DNA of 20,463 nucleotides from JAJTZA01 sp041744075 (GCA_041744075.1 JBGTLQ010000145.1:1-20463), one strand, 5' to 3'; positions 4,725 to 13,022 are shown, numbered from the stretch's first letter. Program-made: numbers and translations. Notes: a model not told the origin generated them from the sequence alone.

Positions 4725-6969
4725 CATAACACCTGAAGTGATCGAGAAACACGGCATCACGCCGGAGGAATATGCCCGTATTGAAGGCATTCTGGGGCGG
4801 GCTCCGCATTTCACGGAGTTGGGGGTGTTCTCTGTGATGTGGAGCGAGCATTGCTCCTACAAAAATTCGAAACCTGAACTCCGAAAATTTCCGACCGAGG
4901 GAGACCGCGTGTTGGTTAAGGCGGGGGAAGAAAATGCGGGGGTTATCGATATCGGCGATGGCTGGGCCGTGGCGTTCAAGATGGAGAGTCACAATCACCC
5001 AAGCGCCATCGAGCCATTTCAGGGGGCCGCTACGGGAGTGGGTGGGATCATTCGCGATATTTTTACCATGGGAGCCCGTCCGGTGTTTTCCATGAATTCT
5101 CTGCGATTTGGAGACATTCGCGGCCAGGCAGGAGCCACCAATCGCCGGTTGTTTGCCGGGGTGGTTTCTGGCATTGCCCACTACGGCAATTGCATTGGGA
5201 TTCCGACGATCGGGGGCGAAGTTTATTTTGATGATTCCTATGCGGGGAATCCGCTTGTGAATGTGTTCTGCCTGGGGATTTTGCGTCATGAAGAAATCGC
5301 GCGCGGTGCGGCGTCCGGGGTTGGAAATCCGGTGTTTTATGTGGGGGCCGAAACCGGGCGTGATGGGTTGGCGGGTGCGGCGTTTGCTTCGCGGGATCTG
5401 ACAGAAGAAAGCAAAGAAGATCGACCGGCTGTACAAGTGGGCGATCCCTTCCGCGAGAAATTGTTGCTTGAGGCCTGTCTGGAACTTCTCGCCAGCGGGT
5501 GTGTGGCAGGAATCCAAGACATGGGCGCAGCCGGGCTGACCTGCTCGACCTGCGAAACGGCCAGCCGGGGTGGAACGGGTGTGGAAATTGACACCGACCT
5601 TGTGCCGAAGCGCGAGACGGGAATGACGCCTTACGAAATCCTCCTCAGCGAATCGCAGGAGCGCATGTTGGTCATTGTCAAAAAAGGCCAAGAAGCCACC
5701 GTTCGCGAGATTTTTGAAAAATGGGATCTGCCGTATGCCCAAGTTGGCGAAGTGAAAGATGATGGGTTCATGCGGGTCAAAGAAGGCGGCAAAACGGTGG
5801 TGGAAATTCCCGCCAAAAAACTTGCCGATGATGCCCCCATTTACGTGAGGGACGCGGCACCCAAACCGTCACCCCATCCTTCTGACTCAGCCAAGCTGCT
5901 GGCGGATATTCCCACTCCTGACAAGCCCGCTCTGGAGGCTGCGCTGGTAACGCTGCTCTCTCATCCCAGCATCGCGTCGAAACGTTGGGTCTGGCGTCAG
6001 TATGATCACATGGTGCGCTTGGGAGCGGCCGTGTTGCCGGGTTCGGATGCGGCGGTGTTTTATGTGCGGGAGGCCGACAAGTTCTTGGCCGCCACGACAG
6101 ATTGTAATGCGATTTATTGTCTTCAAGATCCGCGCGAGGGCGCAAAGATTGCGGTGGCGGAAGCGGCCAGAAATTTGGCGTGTTCAGGAGCGGTGCCCAT
6201 TGCGGTCACCGACAACCTCAATTTTGGAAATCCCCATCGCCCCGAAAATTTCCTTCAACTCCGCGAATCGGTCGAAGGCCTCGCGGAAGCCTGTCGGCGG
6301 TTCGAAACACCAGTGACAGGCGGAAACGTCAGCCTTTACAATCAGAGCCCCGCAGGAGCCATTGACCCCACACCCACCGTGGGCATGGTTGGCATTATCG
6401 CCAAGGCTGCCCATATCACAACACAGGCCTTCAAAGACCCCGGTGATGTGATTTTTCTCCTCGGTGGCGTGGGTCATGAAATCGGAGCCTCTCACTATTT
6501 GCTGGCTGTCCATGGTCAGAAAAAGGGAGCACCTCCTAGCTTGGACTATGACAAAGAACTGGCCCTGCATGACGCACTGCGTTCTGTGATCCGCATGGGG
6601 CTCATCAAATCGGCTCATGATTGCAGCGAGGGAGGGCTGGCTGTGGCTTTGGCGGAATGTTCGATTGCTGGAGACGTCGTCCATGGGGCGAAGGTGCGGA
6701 TTCCCACTTCTGAAGAACGCACGGACGTGACGCTCTTCAATGAATCCCAATCCCGCGCCCTCATTTCGGTCAGCGCAAAAAATGCCGCCGCCGTTGAGGC
6801 GCTGCTATCATGGCGTGGAATCGAGGTTCTGCGTTTGGGATCTGTGACCAAAGACTCCAACCTTGAAATCGAGACCAGCGGGGAGACGATTTCATGGGAC
6901 ACCAATGACCTTAAACGTTCTTGGGGAGACACCATCGGTGATTTGATGGCAGGCTTCACAGGAGTTTAA
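4714..6969 (+). CDS. purL: Phosphoribosylformylglycinamidine synthase subunit PurL (synthetase)
   Basis: A 751-residue small-type PurL that converts FGAR, ATP and ammonia to FGAM with PurS and PurQ. It shows the N-terminal SEHCSYKNSK (His46), the ATP/FGAR-binding MESHNHPSAIEPFQGAATGV (His93 and following) and GGIIRDIFTMGARP, then IQDMGAAGLTCS and LSESQERM in the first AIRS-like half. TTDCNAIYC, NLNFGNP, VTGGNVSLYNQ and HDCSEGGLAVALAE lie in the second half. The length fits the small PurL form (~730-750) and argues against the large fused PurL of gammaproteobacteria. The start at 4714 overlaps the purQ end. The next gene, araB, follows after 32 bp. Confidence 0.97.
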   Translation: MATDITPEVIEKHGITPEEYARIEGILGRAPHFTELGVFSVMWSEHCSYKNSKPELRKFPTEGDRVLVKAGEENAGVIDIGDGWAVAFKMESHNHPSAIEPFQGAATGVGGIIRDIFTMGARPVFSMNSLRFGDIRGQAGATNRRLFAGVVSGIAHYGNCIGIPTIGGEVYFDDSYAGNPLVNVFCLGILRHEEIARGAASGVGNPVFYVGAETGRDGLAGAAFASRDLTEESKEDRPAVQVGDPFREKLLLEACLELLASGCVAGIQDMGAAGLTCSTCETASRGGTGVEIDTDLVPKRETGMTPYEILLSESQERMLVIVKKGQEATVREIFEKWDLPYAQVGEVKDDGFMRVKEGGKTVVEIPAKKLADDAPIYVRDAAPKPSPHPSDSAKLLADIPTPDKPALEAALVTLLSHPSIASKRWVWRQYDHMVRLGAAVLPGSDAAVFYVREADKFLAATTDCNAIYCLQDPREGAKIAVAEAARNLACSGAVPIAVTDNLNFGNPHRPENFLQLRESVEGLAEACRRFETPVTGGNVSLYNQSPAGAIDPTPTVGMVGIIAKAAHITTQAFKDPGDVIFLLGGVGHEIGASHYLLAVHGQKKGAPPSLDYDKELALHDALRSVIRMGLIKSAHDCSEGGLAVALAECSIAGDVVHGAKVRIPTSEERTDVTLFNESQSRALISVSAKNAAAVEALLSWRGIEVLRLGSVTKDSNLEIETSGETISWDTNDLKRSWGDTIGDLMAGFTGV

Positions 6970-7001
6970 CCGACAGCAATCCACTCAACCCCAACCCCTC
7001 T

Positions 7002-8660
7002 ATGTTTACCATCGGAATTGATTTCGGAACGAACTCGGTCAGAGCCCTCGTTGTGCGTTGCCGGGATGGCAAGGAACTAGGCACAGCAGTCGTCGAATAT
7101 CCCTCCGGCAAGCAGGGAGTTCTCGTCGATGCTCGCGATCACAATTTGGCCCGTCAGCATCCAGGAGACTACCTCGTGGGGCTGGAGAAAAGTGTGAAGG
7201 CCGCTCTAGCGCAGGCCTCAAAAACCAAGGGCTTCAGAGCCGACCAGGTTGTTGCCCTGGGCGTTGACACCACAGGTTCAAGCCCCATCCCGGTCGATGC
7301 TTCCAATCGAGCCATTGGGATGTTGCCCAAGTGGAAAAAAAACCTGAATGCCCAGTGCTGGTTGTGGAAGGATCACACCAGCTGGCAGGAAGCAGCGCGG
7401 ATCACAGAACTCGCCGCCAAACACCGTCCGCAATACATTGCCAAATGTGGAAACACCTACTCGTCCGAGTGGTTTTGGAGCAAGATCTGGCGATGCTTGA
7501 AAGTCGATCCTGCCGCCTTTGACGCTGCGCATTCCTGGGTGGAACTCAGTGACTGGATCCCCTCGGTTTTGGCTGGCGTGGAGGACCCGCGGGAAGTCAA
7601 ACGTGGCATTTGTGCCGCCGGCCACAAAGCCCTCTTCTGTAACGAGTGGGGCGGGCTACCCGACAAAAAATTTCTGGCGCTCCTCGACCCCAAGCTTGCC
7701 GCCCTCCGGGATCGTCTCTTTGACAAGGCCTATGATGCCACAACGGCCGCCGGCAGCCTCTCGCCAGCATGGGCCAAAAAATTGGGACTTCCCATTGGGA
7801 TTCCCATTGCCATTGGTGAGATGGATGTCCACTACGGAGCCATTGGCAGCGGGATTTCCGAAGGCACGCTGGTGAAGGTCATTGGCACATCCACTTGCGA
7901 TTGTGCGGTAGTGCCAGCCACAAAAAAAGTGGCCGATATTCCCGGCATCTGCGGCATTGTGAAAGGGGCAATCCTTCCTGGGTTTTATGGGATCGAAGCC
8001 GGGCAGTCGGCTGTTGGTGATATTTTTAAATGGTGGATCGAAACGATATGTCAGGGAGACGCTTTGCTTTACGGCAAATTTGAAAAACAGATCGCCAGCC
8101 AAGCCCCAGGCCAAAGCGGGTTGCTGGCACTGGATTGGAACAATGGCAACCGGACAATCCTTGTTGACCCCATCCTCACTGGGCTTCTTCTGGGAACCAC
8201 CCTCCACACCACCCCCGCTGAAGTTTATCGTGCCCTGATTGAGGCCACGGCCTTCGGTGCCCGCGCCATCATCGAGCGCATCGAAGAATACGGGGTGCCC
8301 GTCAAACGCATCGTCTGTGCCGGCGGCATCTCAGAAAAAAGCCCGATGCTCATGCAAATCTATGCCGACGTGACCGGTCGTACCATGCAGGTCGCAGGCT
8401 CCGGCCAAGCCTGTGCCCTTGGCGCCGCTGTTGCCGCTTCCGTGCTCGCCGGGACCCACAAAGATTTCCCCGCCGCGCAGAAGGCCATGACCTCCATCAA
8501 GCCGATCCAATACAAACCCATCCCTGCCCGCCGCAAAACCTACGAAAAAATCTACCGCCTCTACCTGGAAGTCCATGATGCTTTCGGTGGAGTCAACAAA
8601 TCCGCTGACCTGTCCCGCATCATGAAAGACCTGCTTGCGATCAAGCAGTCAGCCAACTGA
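7002..8660 (+). CDS. araB: Ribulokinase (FGGY carbohydrate kinase)
   Basis: A 552-residue FGGY-family kinase of AraB type, which phosphorylates ribulose with ATP in L-arabinose breakdown. The N-terminal phosphate-binding segment is GIDFGTNSVRALVV (5-18), followed by GVDTTGSSPIPVD (87-99) and the AraB-typical WLWKDHT (120-126) and KRGICAAGHKALFC. The catalytic base is probably Asp275 in GEMDVHYGAIG. VIGTSTCD (293-300), GIEAGQSAVGDIFKWW and a C-terminal CAGGISEKSP complete the pattern. The length is close to E. coli AraB (566). No araA, araD or transporter is nearby; it lies 32 bp behind purL on the same strand with no obvious ribosome binding site or promoter between, and a strong terminator follows. 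Co-transcription with the purine genes is possible but functionally odd. Another ketose as substrate cannot be excluded. Confidence 0.88.
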   Translation: MFTIGIDFGTNSVRALVVRCRDGKELGTAVVEYPSGKQGVLVDARDHNLARQHPGDYLVGLEKSVKAALAQASKTKGFRADQVVALGVDTTGSSPIPVDASNRAIGMLPKWKKNLNAQCWLWKDHTSWQEAARITELAAKHRPQYIAKCGNTYSSEWFWSKIWRCLKVDPAAFDAAHSWVELSDWIPSVLAGVEDPREVKRGICAAGHKALFCNEWGGLPDKKFLALLDPKLAALRDRLFDKAYDATTAAGSLSPAWAKKLGLPIGIPIAIGEMDVHYGAIGSGISEGTLVKVIGTSTCDCAVVPATKKVADIPGICGIVKGAILPGFYGIEAGQSAVGDIFKWWIETICQGDALLYGKFEKQIASQAPGQSGLLALDWNNGNRTILVDPILTGLLLGTTLHTTPAEVYRALIEATAFGARAIIERIEEYGVPVKRIVCAGGISEKSPMLMQIYADVTGRTMQVAGSGQACALGAAVAASVLAGTHKDFPAAQKAMTSIKPIQYKPIPARRKTYEKIYRLYLEVHDAFGGVNKSADLSRIMKDLLAIKQSAN

Positions 8661-8682
8661 CGAGAAAATCTTGAACTGCTCG

Positions 8683-8706
8683 CTGGGATTTCTCCCAGGG
8701 TTTTAT
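8683..8706 (+). terminator. Intrinsic terminator after araB
   Basis: A perfect 6-bp stem CTGGGA-TTTC-TCCCAG at 8683-8698 is followed by GG and TTTTATT. It is a good Rho-independent terminator for plus-strand transcription of araB. Its T-run overlaps the last codons of the minus-strand PIN toxin gene, whose stop is at 8703-8705. Confidence 0.8.
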
Positions 8707-9128
8707 TGGAGGTCTTGGAGTAGAAGTCGAAATCGTTTATTGCGGTTGAAGCGATACGTTCGGAATCCACGCTCATCGAGTGTCAGGATGTCGCTGCACT
8801 CCAGATTTGCGGCTGTCAAAACCAATGTGGCATCGGCGAAATCCATCGGGGTGTCAGTATATGCGGACATCAGCTCGGCCGCCGCCCGCAGGTGCGTGAG
8901 GTGGAAACAATCCACGATCTCCGCTTTGATTCTGATAAGCCAATTAACCAAGCACGCTGGGCCTTTGGGCAAATCCTGAAGGAAAAACATGGCTTCAGTG
9001 ACCACAGCCCCAGTCGTAATGAGCTTGCCAGTCATTGTGACGAAACGCTCGCAAACCATAGCGTGGTAAGGATCATTTGCGTCCAAGGAGGCAACAATGG
9101 GGCCAGTATCCAGTAAGAGGGGCTTCAC
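8703..9128 (-). CDS. PIN-domain ribonuclease toxin (VapC-like)
   Basis: A 141-residue PIN domain protein, probably the toxin of a type II toxin-antitoxin pair. The acidic residues expected for the metal-dependent RNase site are present: Asp7 in LLLDTGPIVA, Glu45 in VVTEAMFFL, Asp96/Asp99 in MDFADATLVL and Asp118 in ILTLDERGF. The ending TYRFNRNKRFRLL is usual for this group. The start is a GTG at 9128 that overlaps the antitoxin stop by 4 bases (GTGA), with only a weak GGCGAA before it, so translation is probably coupled. The stop codon lies inside the araB terminator region. The target RNA is unknown. Confidence 0.85.
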   Translation of the reverse strand: MKPLLLDTGPIVASLDANDPYHAMVCERFVTMTGKLITTGAVVTEAMFFLQDLPKGPACLVNWLIRIKAEIVDCFHLTHLRAAAELMSAYTDTPMDFADATLVLTAANLECSDILTLDERGFRTYRFNRNKRFRLLLQDLQ

Positions 9129-9370
9129 TTTCGCCAGTTGTTCGCTCGGATTCGCTCCCTAAGTGGATTGGCTTCCGCGGAGGAAGTTTTCGTGGAGGTG
9201 AGGCAGCCAACCAGATCCCCCAATCTTTGGTTGAGAGGGATGTCGTCCAAATCGCGGGCTACCAAGTCGCGAATGTATTCTGATTCCGTTTTCTTGAGTG
9301 CCTGAGCCGTTCGTTTCAAAGCCTCACGCTGATCCAGCGGTAGCCGAATTGTGAGTGTCGAGGTATTCAT
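9125..9370 (-). CDS. Ribbon-helix-helix antitoxin
   Basis: An 81-residue protein upstream of the PIN toxin. The N-terminus TSTLTIRLPLDQREALKRTA forms a strand followed by a helix, then KKTESEYIRDLVARDL, the ribbon-helix-helix fold of CopG/VapB-type DNA-binding antitoxins. The C-terminal ~35 residues are less ordered and probably wrap the toxin. I use the ATG at 9370 with GGAA a few bases upstream; an in-frame TTG at 9373 would add one residue. It overlaps the toxin start by 4 bp. It is likely autoregulated through the palindromic site just upstream. Confidence 0.82.
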   Translation of the reverse strand: MNTSTLTIRLPLDQREALKRTAQALKKTESEYIRDLVARDLDDIPLNQRLGDLVGCLTSTKTSSAEANPLRERIRANNWRK

Positions 9371-9379
9371 CAATTCCAG

Positions 9380-9402
9380 ATTACATCATGTATTACATAA
9401 TG
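9380..9402. promoter_or_regulatory. Operator of the RHH/PIN toxin-antitoxin operon
   Basis: Half-sites alternate in orientation with a 6-bp period: TACAT (9382-9386), ATGTA (9388-9392), TACAT (9394-9398) and a weaker ATG at 9400, each separated by one base. This makes two overlapping palindromes immediately upstream of the antitoxin start. It is the expected layout for co-operative binding of RHH dimers. Confidence 0.65.
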
Positions 9403-9450
9403 CAAGACGCTTGATTGACGGTACTCCCGGATGAGGAACAATCAACCTAC

Positions 9451-10353
9451 TTAAAGGCGCAACATTTCTTCCAAACCACTCAACACATCATATTCTGGTT
9501 TCCAGCCCGCATTGATCAACTTTGACGAATCTGCCAACGAATGACGGATATCCCCCGCTCGGGGTGGCTGAAAATCCAACGAGGACTGCGAGCCGGTGAG
9601 AGCGCGAATTGTTTCGATGAGCTCAAGCAGAGTCATGGCTTTTCCATAACCCGCATTAAAGACGCCCGAAACCTGCGGGGTCTGCGCCGCATAGGCCAAA
9701 GCCCCGGCAATATCCTTCACATAGATAAAATCGCGTGTCTGTCCTCCATCGCCGAAAATGGTGATTGGCTCGTTTGTTTGCGCCTTTTTGAGAAAAATCG
9801 GAACAGCTGCAGCGTAGGCACTGAGGGGATCTTGGCGCGGGCCAAACACATTAAAAAATCGCAGGCAGGCGGTTTGCAGCCAGCCCTGACGGGAGTAAAG
9901 ATCGCAGTAATATTCTCCGTCCAATTTTGTGATCGCATACGGACTTCTGGGATCTGGGGTCATCGTTTCCACCTTGGGTTGGAGAGCATTTTCCCCGTAA
10001 ACGGCTGCGGAACTCGCAAAAACCAGCTTCTTGACGCCAGAGGCTTTGGAAGCCTCAAGAACATTGAGCAGTCCCATCACATTGAGATCAACCGTCTCCT
10101 TGGGCTTCGCCATGGACTCCGGCACGCTCACCATCGCCGCCAAATGGAAGACATAGTCGATCCCTTGCATGACGCTTCCAAGAACCTCCTGATCCAAAAT
10201 ACTACCCTCCACAACCCGGCATTCCAGACCCTTCAAGTTCGAGCTTTTTCCAGATCGAAAATTATCCAGAACCACAATCTCGGCCATTCCTTGGAAATGT
10301 TCGACCACATGGCTTCCAATAAAACCAGCGCCTCCGGTGACGAGAATTTTCAT
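9451..10353 (-). CDS. NAD-dependent epimerase/dehydratase (nucleotide-sugar 4-epimerase type)
   Basis: A 300-residue extended-SDR protein. The NAD-binding GGAGFIGSH lies at 7-15 and VVLDNFRSG at 27-35 binds the adenosine ribose. FHLAAMVSVPESM, FASSAAVYGE and the catalytic SPYAITKL (Tyr139, Lys143) follow. The substrate half contains RFFNVFGPRQDP and GDGGQTRDFIYVKDIA, typical of UDP-glucose or UDP-N-acetylglucosamine 4-epimerases (GalE/WbpP group). The start overlaps the upstream SDR stop by 4 bp (ATGA), so the two are coupled. The 97-bp gap before the antitoxin gene suggests the operon ends here, though I see no good terminator hairpin. The exact substrate is not readable; dehydration is less likely than epimerisation. 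Confidence 0.85.
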   Translation of the reverse strand: MKILVTGGAGFIGSHVVEHFQGMAEIVVLDNFRSGKSSNLKGLECRVVEGSILDQEVLGSVMQGIDYVFHLAAMVSVPESMAKPKETVDLNVMGLLNVLEASKASGVKKLVFASSAAVYGENALQPKVETMTPDPRSPYAITKLDGEYYCDLYSRQGWLQTACLRFFNVFGPRQDPLSAYAAAVPIFLKKAQTNEPITIFGDGGQTRDFIYVKDIAGALAYAAQTPQVSGVFNAGYGKAMTLLELIETIRALTGSQSSLDFQPPRAGDIRHSLADSSKLINAGWKPEYDVLSGLEEMLRL

Positions 10354-11072
10354 CGTCCCACCTGCCCCAAGGTTAGTCCGCCGTCCACAACCAGGGTCTG
10401 GCCAACCATGTAGCGGGAGGCTTCACTGCAGAGAAAAACACAAACATCGGCACAATCTTCGGGACTGCCGATTCGTCCGAGCACAATTTTCTTTTTGTAG
10501 TGATCGACAACAGCGGGTTGGGCGTCCATCCAGGCGGACGTGAGCCCGGTGCGGATAAGGCCTGGGGCGATGCCATTCACGAGGATGCCATGGGGGGCGA
10601 GCGCCATGGCAAGCGTTCGCGTCATCATAACCAGAGCGCCTTTGGAAATGTCATAGGCCGTGGAATCCGCTTCAGGAAAAAACCCATTGGTCGAACTCAC
10701 AACAACCACGCGACCGGGCCTGTGGGCTGCAATGAGCTGCTTGGCAAAGTGCTGGATGAGGAAGTAAGCCTGTCGCAGGTTCACTTGCATGGTTTTGTCA
10801 AAACGATCAGCGTTCATTTCCAGAAAGGGCGAATCGAAAAAACCACCCGCATTGCAAACCAGGATGTCCAGATCTGGTCGTTGGGAAAAAGCTTTGTCTA
10901 TGAGGTGCTCGGATGAGCCCTCCTCGCTCAGGTCTTGCTGGATGTCGCCAGCAGCATCAAGACCATGACGCACCACGTGAGCGCCGGAATGTTCCAAGGC
11001 CGCCGCCATGGCTGCTCCCAAGCCGCTGGTGGCCCCTGTCACAAGGGCTGAATGATTGCTAAGGTCGGTCAT
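10350..11072 (-). CDS. Short-chain dehydrogenase/reductase (classical SDR)
   Basis: A 240-residue classical SDR. TGATSGLG (12-19) is the cofactor-binding loop, NAGG (74-77) follows, the catalytic triad is Ser126 or Ser127 in VVVVSSTNG with Tyr140 and Lys144 in YDISK, and the ending MVGQTLVVDGG is typical. Arg35 in VVRHGLD, at the end of the second strand, would favour NADP(H), although this is weak evidence. The length is normal. It lies 47 bp downstream of the PLP enzyme gene and overlaps the epimerase gene by 4 bp, which supports one transcript. A likely role is oxidation or reduction of a hydroxy/oxo intermediate of the same pathway. Confidence 0.85.
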   Translation of the reverse strand: MTDLSNHSALVTGATSGLGAAMAAALEHSGAHVVRHGLDAAGDIQQDLSEEGSSEHLIDKAFSQRPDLDILVCNAGGFFDSPFLEMNADRFDKTMQVNLRQAYFLIQHFAKQLIAAHRPGRVVVVSSTNGFFPEADSTAYDISKGALVMMTRTLAMALAPHGILVNGIAPGLIRTGLTSAWMDAQPAVVDHYKKKIVLGRIGSPEDCADVCVFLCSEASRYMVGQTLVVDGGLTLGQVGR

Positions 11073-11119
11073 AGGCGTTCGGGTTATCTTTGTGGCCGCG
11101 GCTTCGGGGATCGAGCAAA

Positions 11120-12202
11120 TTAATCAGAACGCCCGCGCGCATTGACCTGCCACGTGTCCTCGATCACTTCGCGATGAACCAAGCGGACCTTATCCGCGAG
11201 GTTAACAACAGCGCAGACATGAGCTGGAATAAAACGGAGGCGTTGTCCTATTTTTAGTTTATCCACGCCTGCCCCGGTGACAAACCCATGTTCCTCGCTC
11301 ACCCTGGTGACGCGCAGCGAGGAAATTTCCACGCACCGACCGGAGACGCCATCGGGAGTTTTGTCACCGCTGAACATTTTGGATCCGGCATCAATCAGCG
11401 CCAAGCCTGGCTCCGGGAGGTCCACCACGGTCGAGTAAACCGTGAGCGCCACAGCTTCGATGGGCATGGCGCCCGTCAGTTCGGTAAGAAAGAGATCACC
11501 AAAAACATAGGCCCCGGGTCGGACCGCTTTGACCCCCGGTTTGTGCATCATAACGGACGCCGTGACACTGCACCCAGGCCAGAACGGAAGGTTTCCCCCA
11601 ATCGCCTGATTCACACTCATTAATGTGGCATGAACCTCGTCGACAATTGGAGCGAGTTTTGCGGGAGTGTGGGGTTGATAGGCATGCCCTTCGTGAGTGT
11701 AGAGACCGATCAGTTCCATCTGCTCTGAGTTTGAGATAAGCGCAGCCGTTGCGGTCGCCTCCTCGGGGCTGCGTGCCCCTTCCCTGTGCAGTCCGGTATC
11801 AACGGCCAGCAACACAGGAAGTTTAAGTCCGGCGCACTTCAATAAACTATCCAGCGCATGAAAATGCTTCTGGCTGGTCACTGCCAGGATCAACTCATCC
11901 AGCGAGGCCTGCAGAGCTTGGAGCCTCTTGCCAGCAGCAGGGTCCACCAGAGAGTGAGCGAGAAAAATCCGTTTCACTCCAGAGGCCAAGAGCGCTTCGG
12001 CTTCACCAAGTTTCGCGCAGGTGGCCCCCATGGCCCCCAACGCGATCTGCCGACGCAGGACCTCGACCATCTTGTGGGTTTTGGCATGCGGCCAGAGTTC
12101 CACCCCCGCCGATGTGCATTGGTCCTGCATGCGTTGCAGGTTCACTTCCAACAAGGCGCTTTCAACAAGCAGCGCTGGAGTCGCCAGATCATGGATGGTC
12201 AT
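11120..12202 (-). CDS. PLP-dependent D-threonine aldolase / D-serine dehydratase-like enzyme
   Basis: A 360-residue fold-type III (alanine racemase N-terminal) PLP enzyme of the DSD1/D-threonine aldolase group. The N-terminus TPALLVESALLEVNLQRM is typical, and the PLP lysine is Lys41 in WPHAKTHK. THEGHAY (169-175), the phosphate-binding GCSVTA (210-215) and RPGAYVFGD (229-236) are family motifs. Near the C-terminus PAHVCAVVNL places His328 and Cys330 as metal ligands; His-x-Cys is the zinc site described in eukaryotic D-serine dehydratase, whereas D-threonine aldolases have His-x-Asp. A lyase or dehydratase acting on a D-beta-hydroxy amino acid is therefore likely, but aldol cleavage cannot be excluded. 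It starts a minus-strand operon and is divergent from the RraA gene. There is no clear Shine-Dalgarno. Confidence 0.82.
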   Translation of the reverse strand: MTIHDLATPALLVESALLEVNLQRMQDQCTSAGVELWPHAKTHKMVEVLRRQIALGAMGATCAKLGEAEALLASGVKRIFLAHSLVDPAAGKRLQALQASLDELILAVTSQKHFHALDSLLKCAGLKLPVLLAVDTGLHREGARSPEEATATAALISNSEQMELIGLYTHEGHAYQPHTPAKLAPIVDEVHATLMSVNQAIGGNLPFWPGCSVTASVMMHKPGVKAVRPGAYVFGDLFLTELTGAMPIEAVALTVYSTVVDLPEPGLALIDAGSKMFSGDKTPDGVSGRCVEISSLRVTRVSEEHGFVTGAGVDKLKIGQRLRFIPAHVCAVVNLADKVRLVHREVIEDTWQVNARGRSD

Positions 12203-12371
12203 TTGATGGTCTTAAGCACGTGATTTTTCGCGGTTTGGCAATGGATTTCTCATCACAGGTCGCAAGATCATTCCGCATAGTAGAATAATAATATCATTTG
12301 ATGAAATAAAAATAATCCGCTTGAATGGGAAAATCTTCGGATTTTGAACCTTTAAACCATTACTAACTTCC
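12203..12371. promoter_or_regulatory. Divergent promoter region between PLP enzyme and RraA genes
   Basis: A 169-bp divergent region with a strikingly AT-rich core at about 12278-12315. The core holds AATATCA (12290-12296) and a short palindrome, TCAT-TTG-ATGA (12294-12304). Similar AATATCA motifs occur in the IclR and RidA upstream regions. Both flanking operons could be controlled from here. I cannot assign -35 and -10 boxes with confidence. Confidence 0.4.
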
Positions 12372-13022
12372 ATGATTGACCCACTGATTGCTCAACTTGA
12401 TTCCCTTTATCCTGCCGTTGTTGCCGATGTGCTTGACGCTCTGGGCTTTCCCAATCAGTCGTTAACAACGGACATTCGTCCTCTGACTCCTCAAAAGAAA
12501 ATTTGTGGGAAGGTCTTCACGGGGCTTGCTCGCGCGGTGAGCGAGGTGCCGGCCGAGCCCTACAAATTGGAAATTGAGGCTGTGGAGAGCATGGTGGCTG
12601 ATGATGTCTTTGTGGTGACAACCGGCCAGGATCGCACCTGTGGATTTTGGGGGGAGTTGCTGACAACCGCCTGCCTCTACAAAGGGGTCCGGGGGGTGGT
12701 GATGGATGGCTGCACGCGGGATCTTTGGAAAATCAAGGATTTGGACTTTCCCATTTTTGGCATTGGTTTCCACCCTGCTGACAGCAAGGGGCGAGTGGAT
12801 ATTGCCGAACTCCAAGTGACAATTCAGCTTGGTGGAGTGAGTATTGATCCCGGGGATTATTTGATTGGTGATGAAGACGGTTGCGTGATCATCCCTTCCA
12901 AGGTTGCGGCGGAGGCGATTGAATTGGGCTTGGGCAAGGTCTCCGGCGAAAACATTGCCCGGGCAGACTTGGCAGCCGGAGTTCCGATGGGGGCAGTCTT
13001 TAAAAAATACGGAATTCTTTAA
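12372..13022 (+). CDS. RraA-family protein (HMG aldolase / oxaloacetate decarboxylase-like)
   Basis: A 216-residue protein of the RraA/HMG-aldolase superfamily, whose enzymatic members cleave 4-hydroxy-4-methyl-2-oxoglutarate or decarboxylate oxaloacetate using a divalent metal. VVADVLDALG at the N-terminus, GELLTTACLYKGVRGVVMDG (94-113) and the catalytic Arg116-Asp117 in CTRD are the family signature; GDEDGCVIIPS near the C-terminus is also conserved. The presence of Arg-Asp suggests an active aldolase/decarboxylase rather than the RNase E inhibitor RraA. It is the first gene of a two-gene plus-strand operon; the M81 gene begins 1 bp after its stop. The substrate is probably an oxo acid from the same catabolic locus. 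Confidence 0.85.
   Translation: MIDPLIAQLDSLYPAVVADVLDALGFPNQSLTTDIRPLTPQKKICGKVFTGLARAVSEVPAEPYKLEIEAVESMVADDVFVVTTGQDRTCGFWGELLTTACLYKGVRGVVMDGCTRDLWKIKDLDFPIFGIGFHPADSKGRVDIAELQVTIQLGGVSIDPGDYLIGDEDGCVIIPSKVAAEAIELGLGKVSGENIARADLAAGVPMGAVFKKYGIL

Noticed and set aside
4693..5742. Long minus-strand open frame (349 codons) inside purL
   Set aside because: Antisense to a clearly conserved purL frame; its protein is rich in Arg, His and Pro with no domain pattern, as expected of a shadow frame.
9541..10413. Plus-strand 290-codon frame opposite the epimerase gene
   Set aside because: Fully antisense to a well-supported epimerase with intact NAD and YxxxK motifs; no recognisable features of its own.
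12372..13022. RraA-family protein considered as the RNase E inhibitor RraA
   Set aside because: The Arg116-Asp117 catalytic pair and the catabolic neighbours fit an aldolase/decarboxylase; an RNase-regulating role has no support here.
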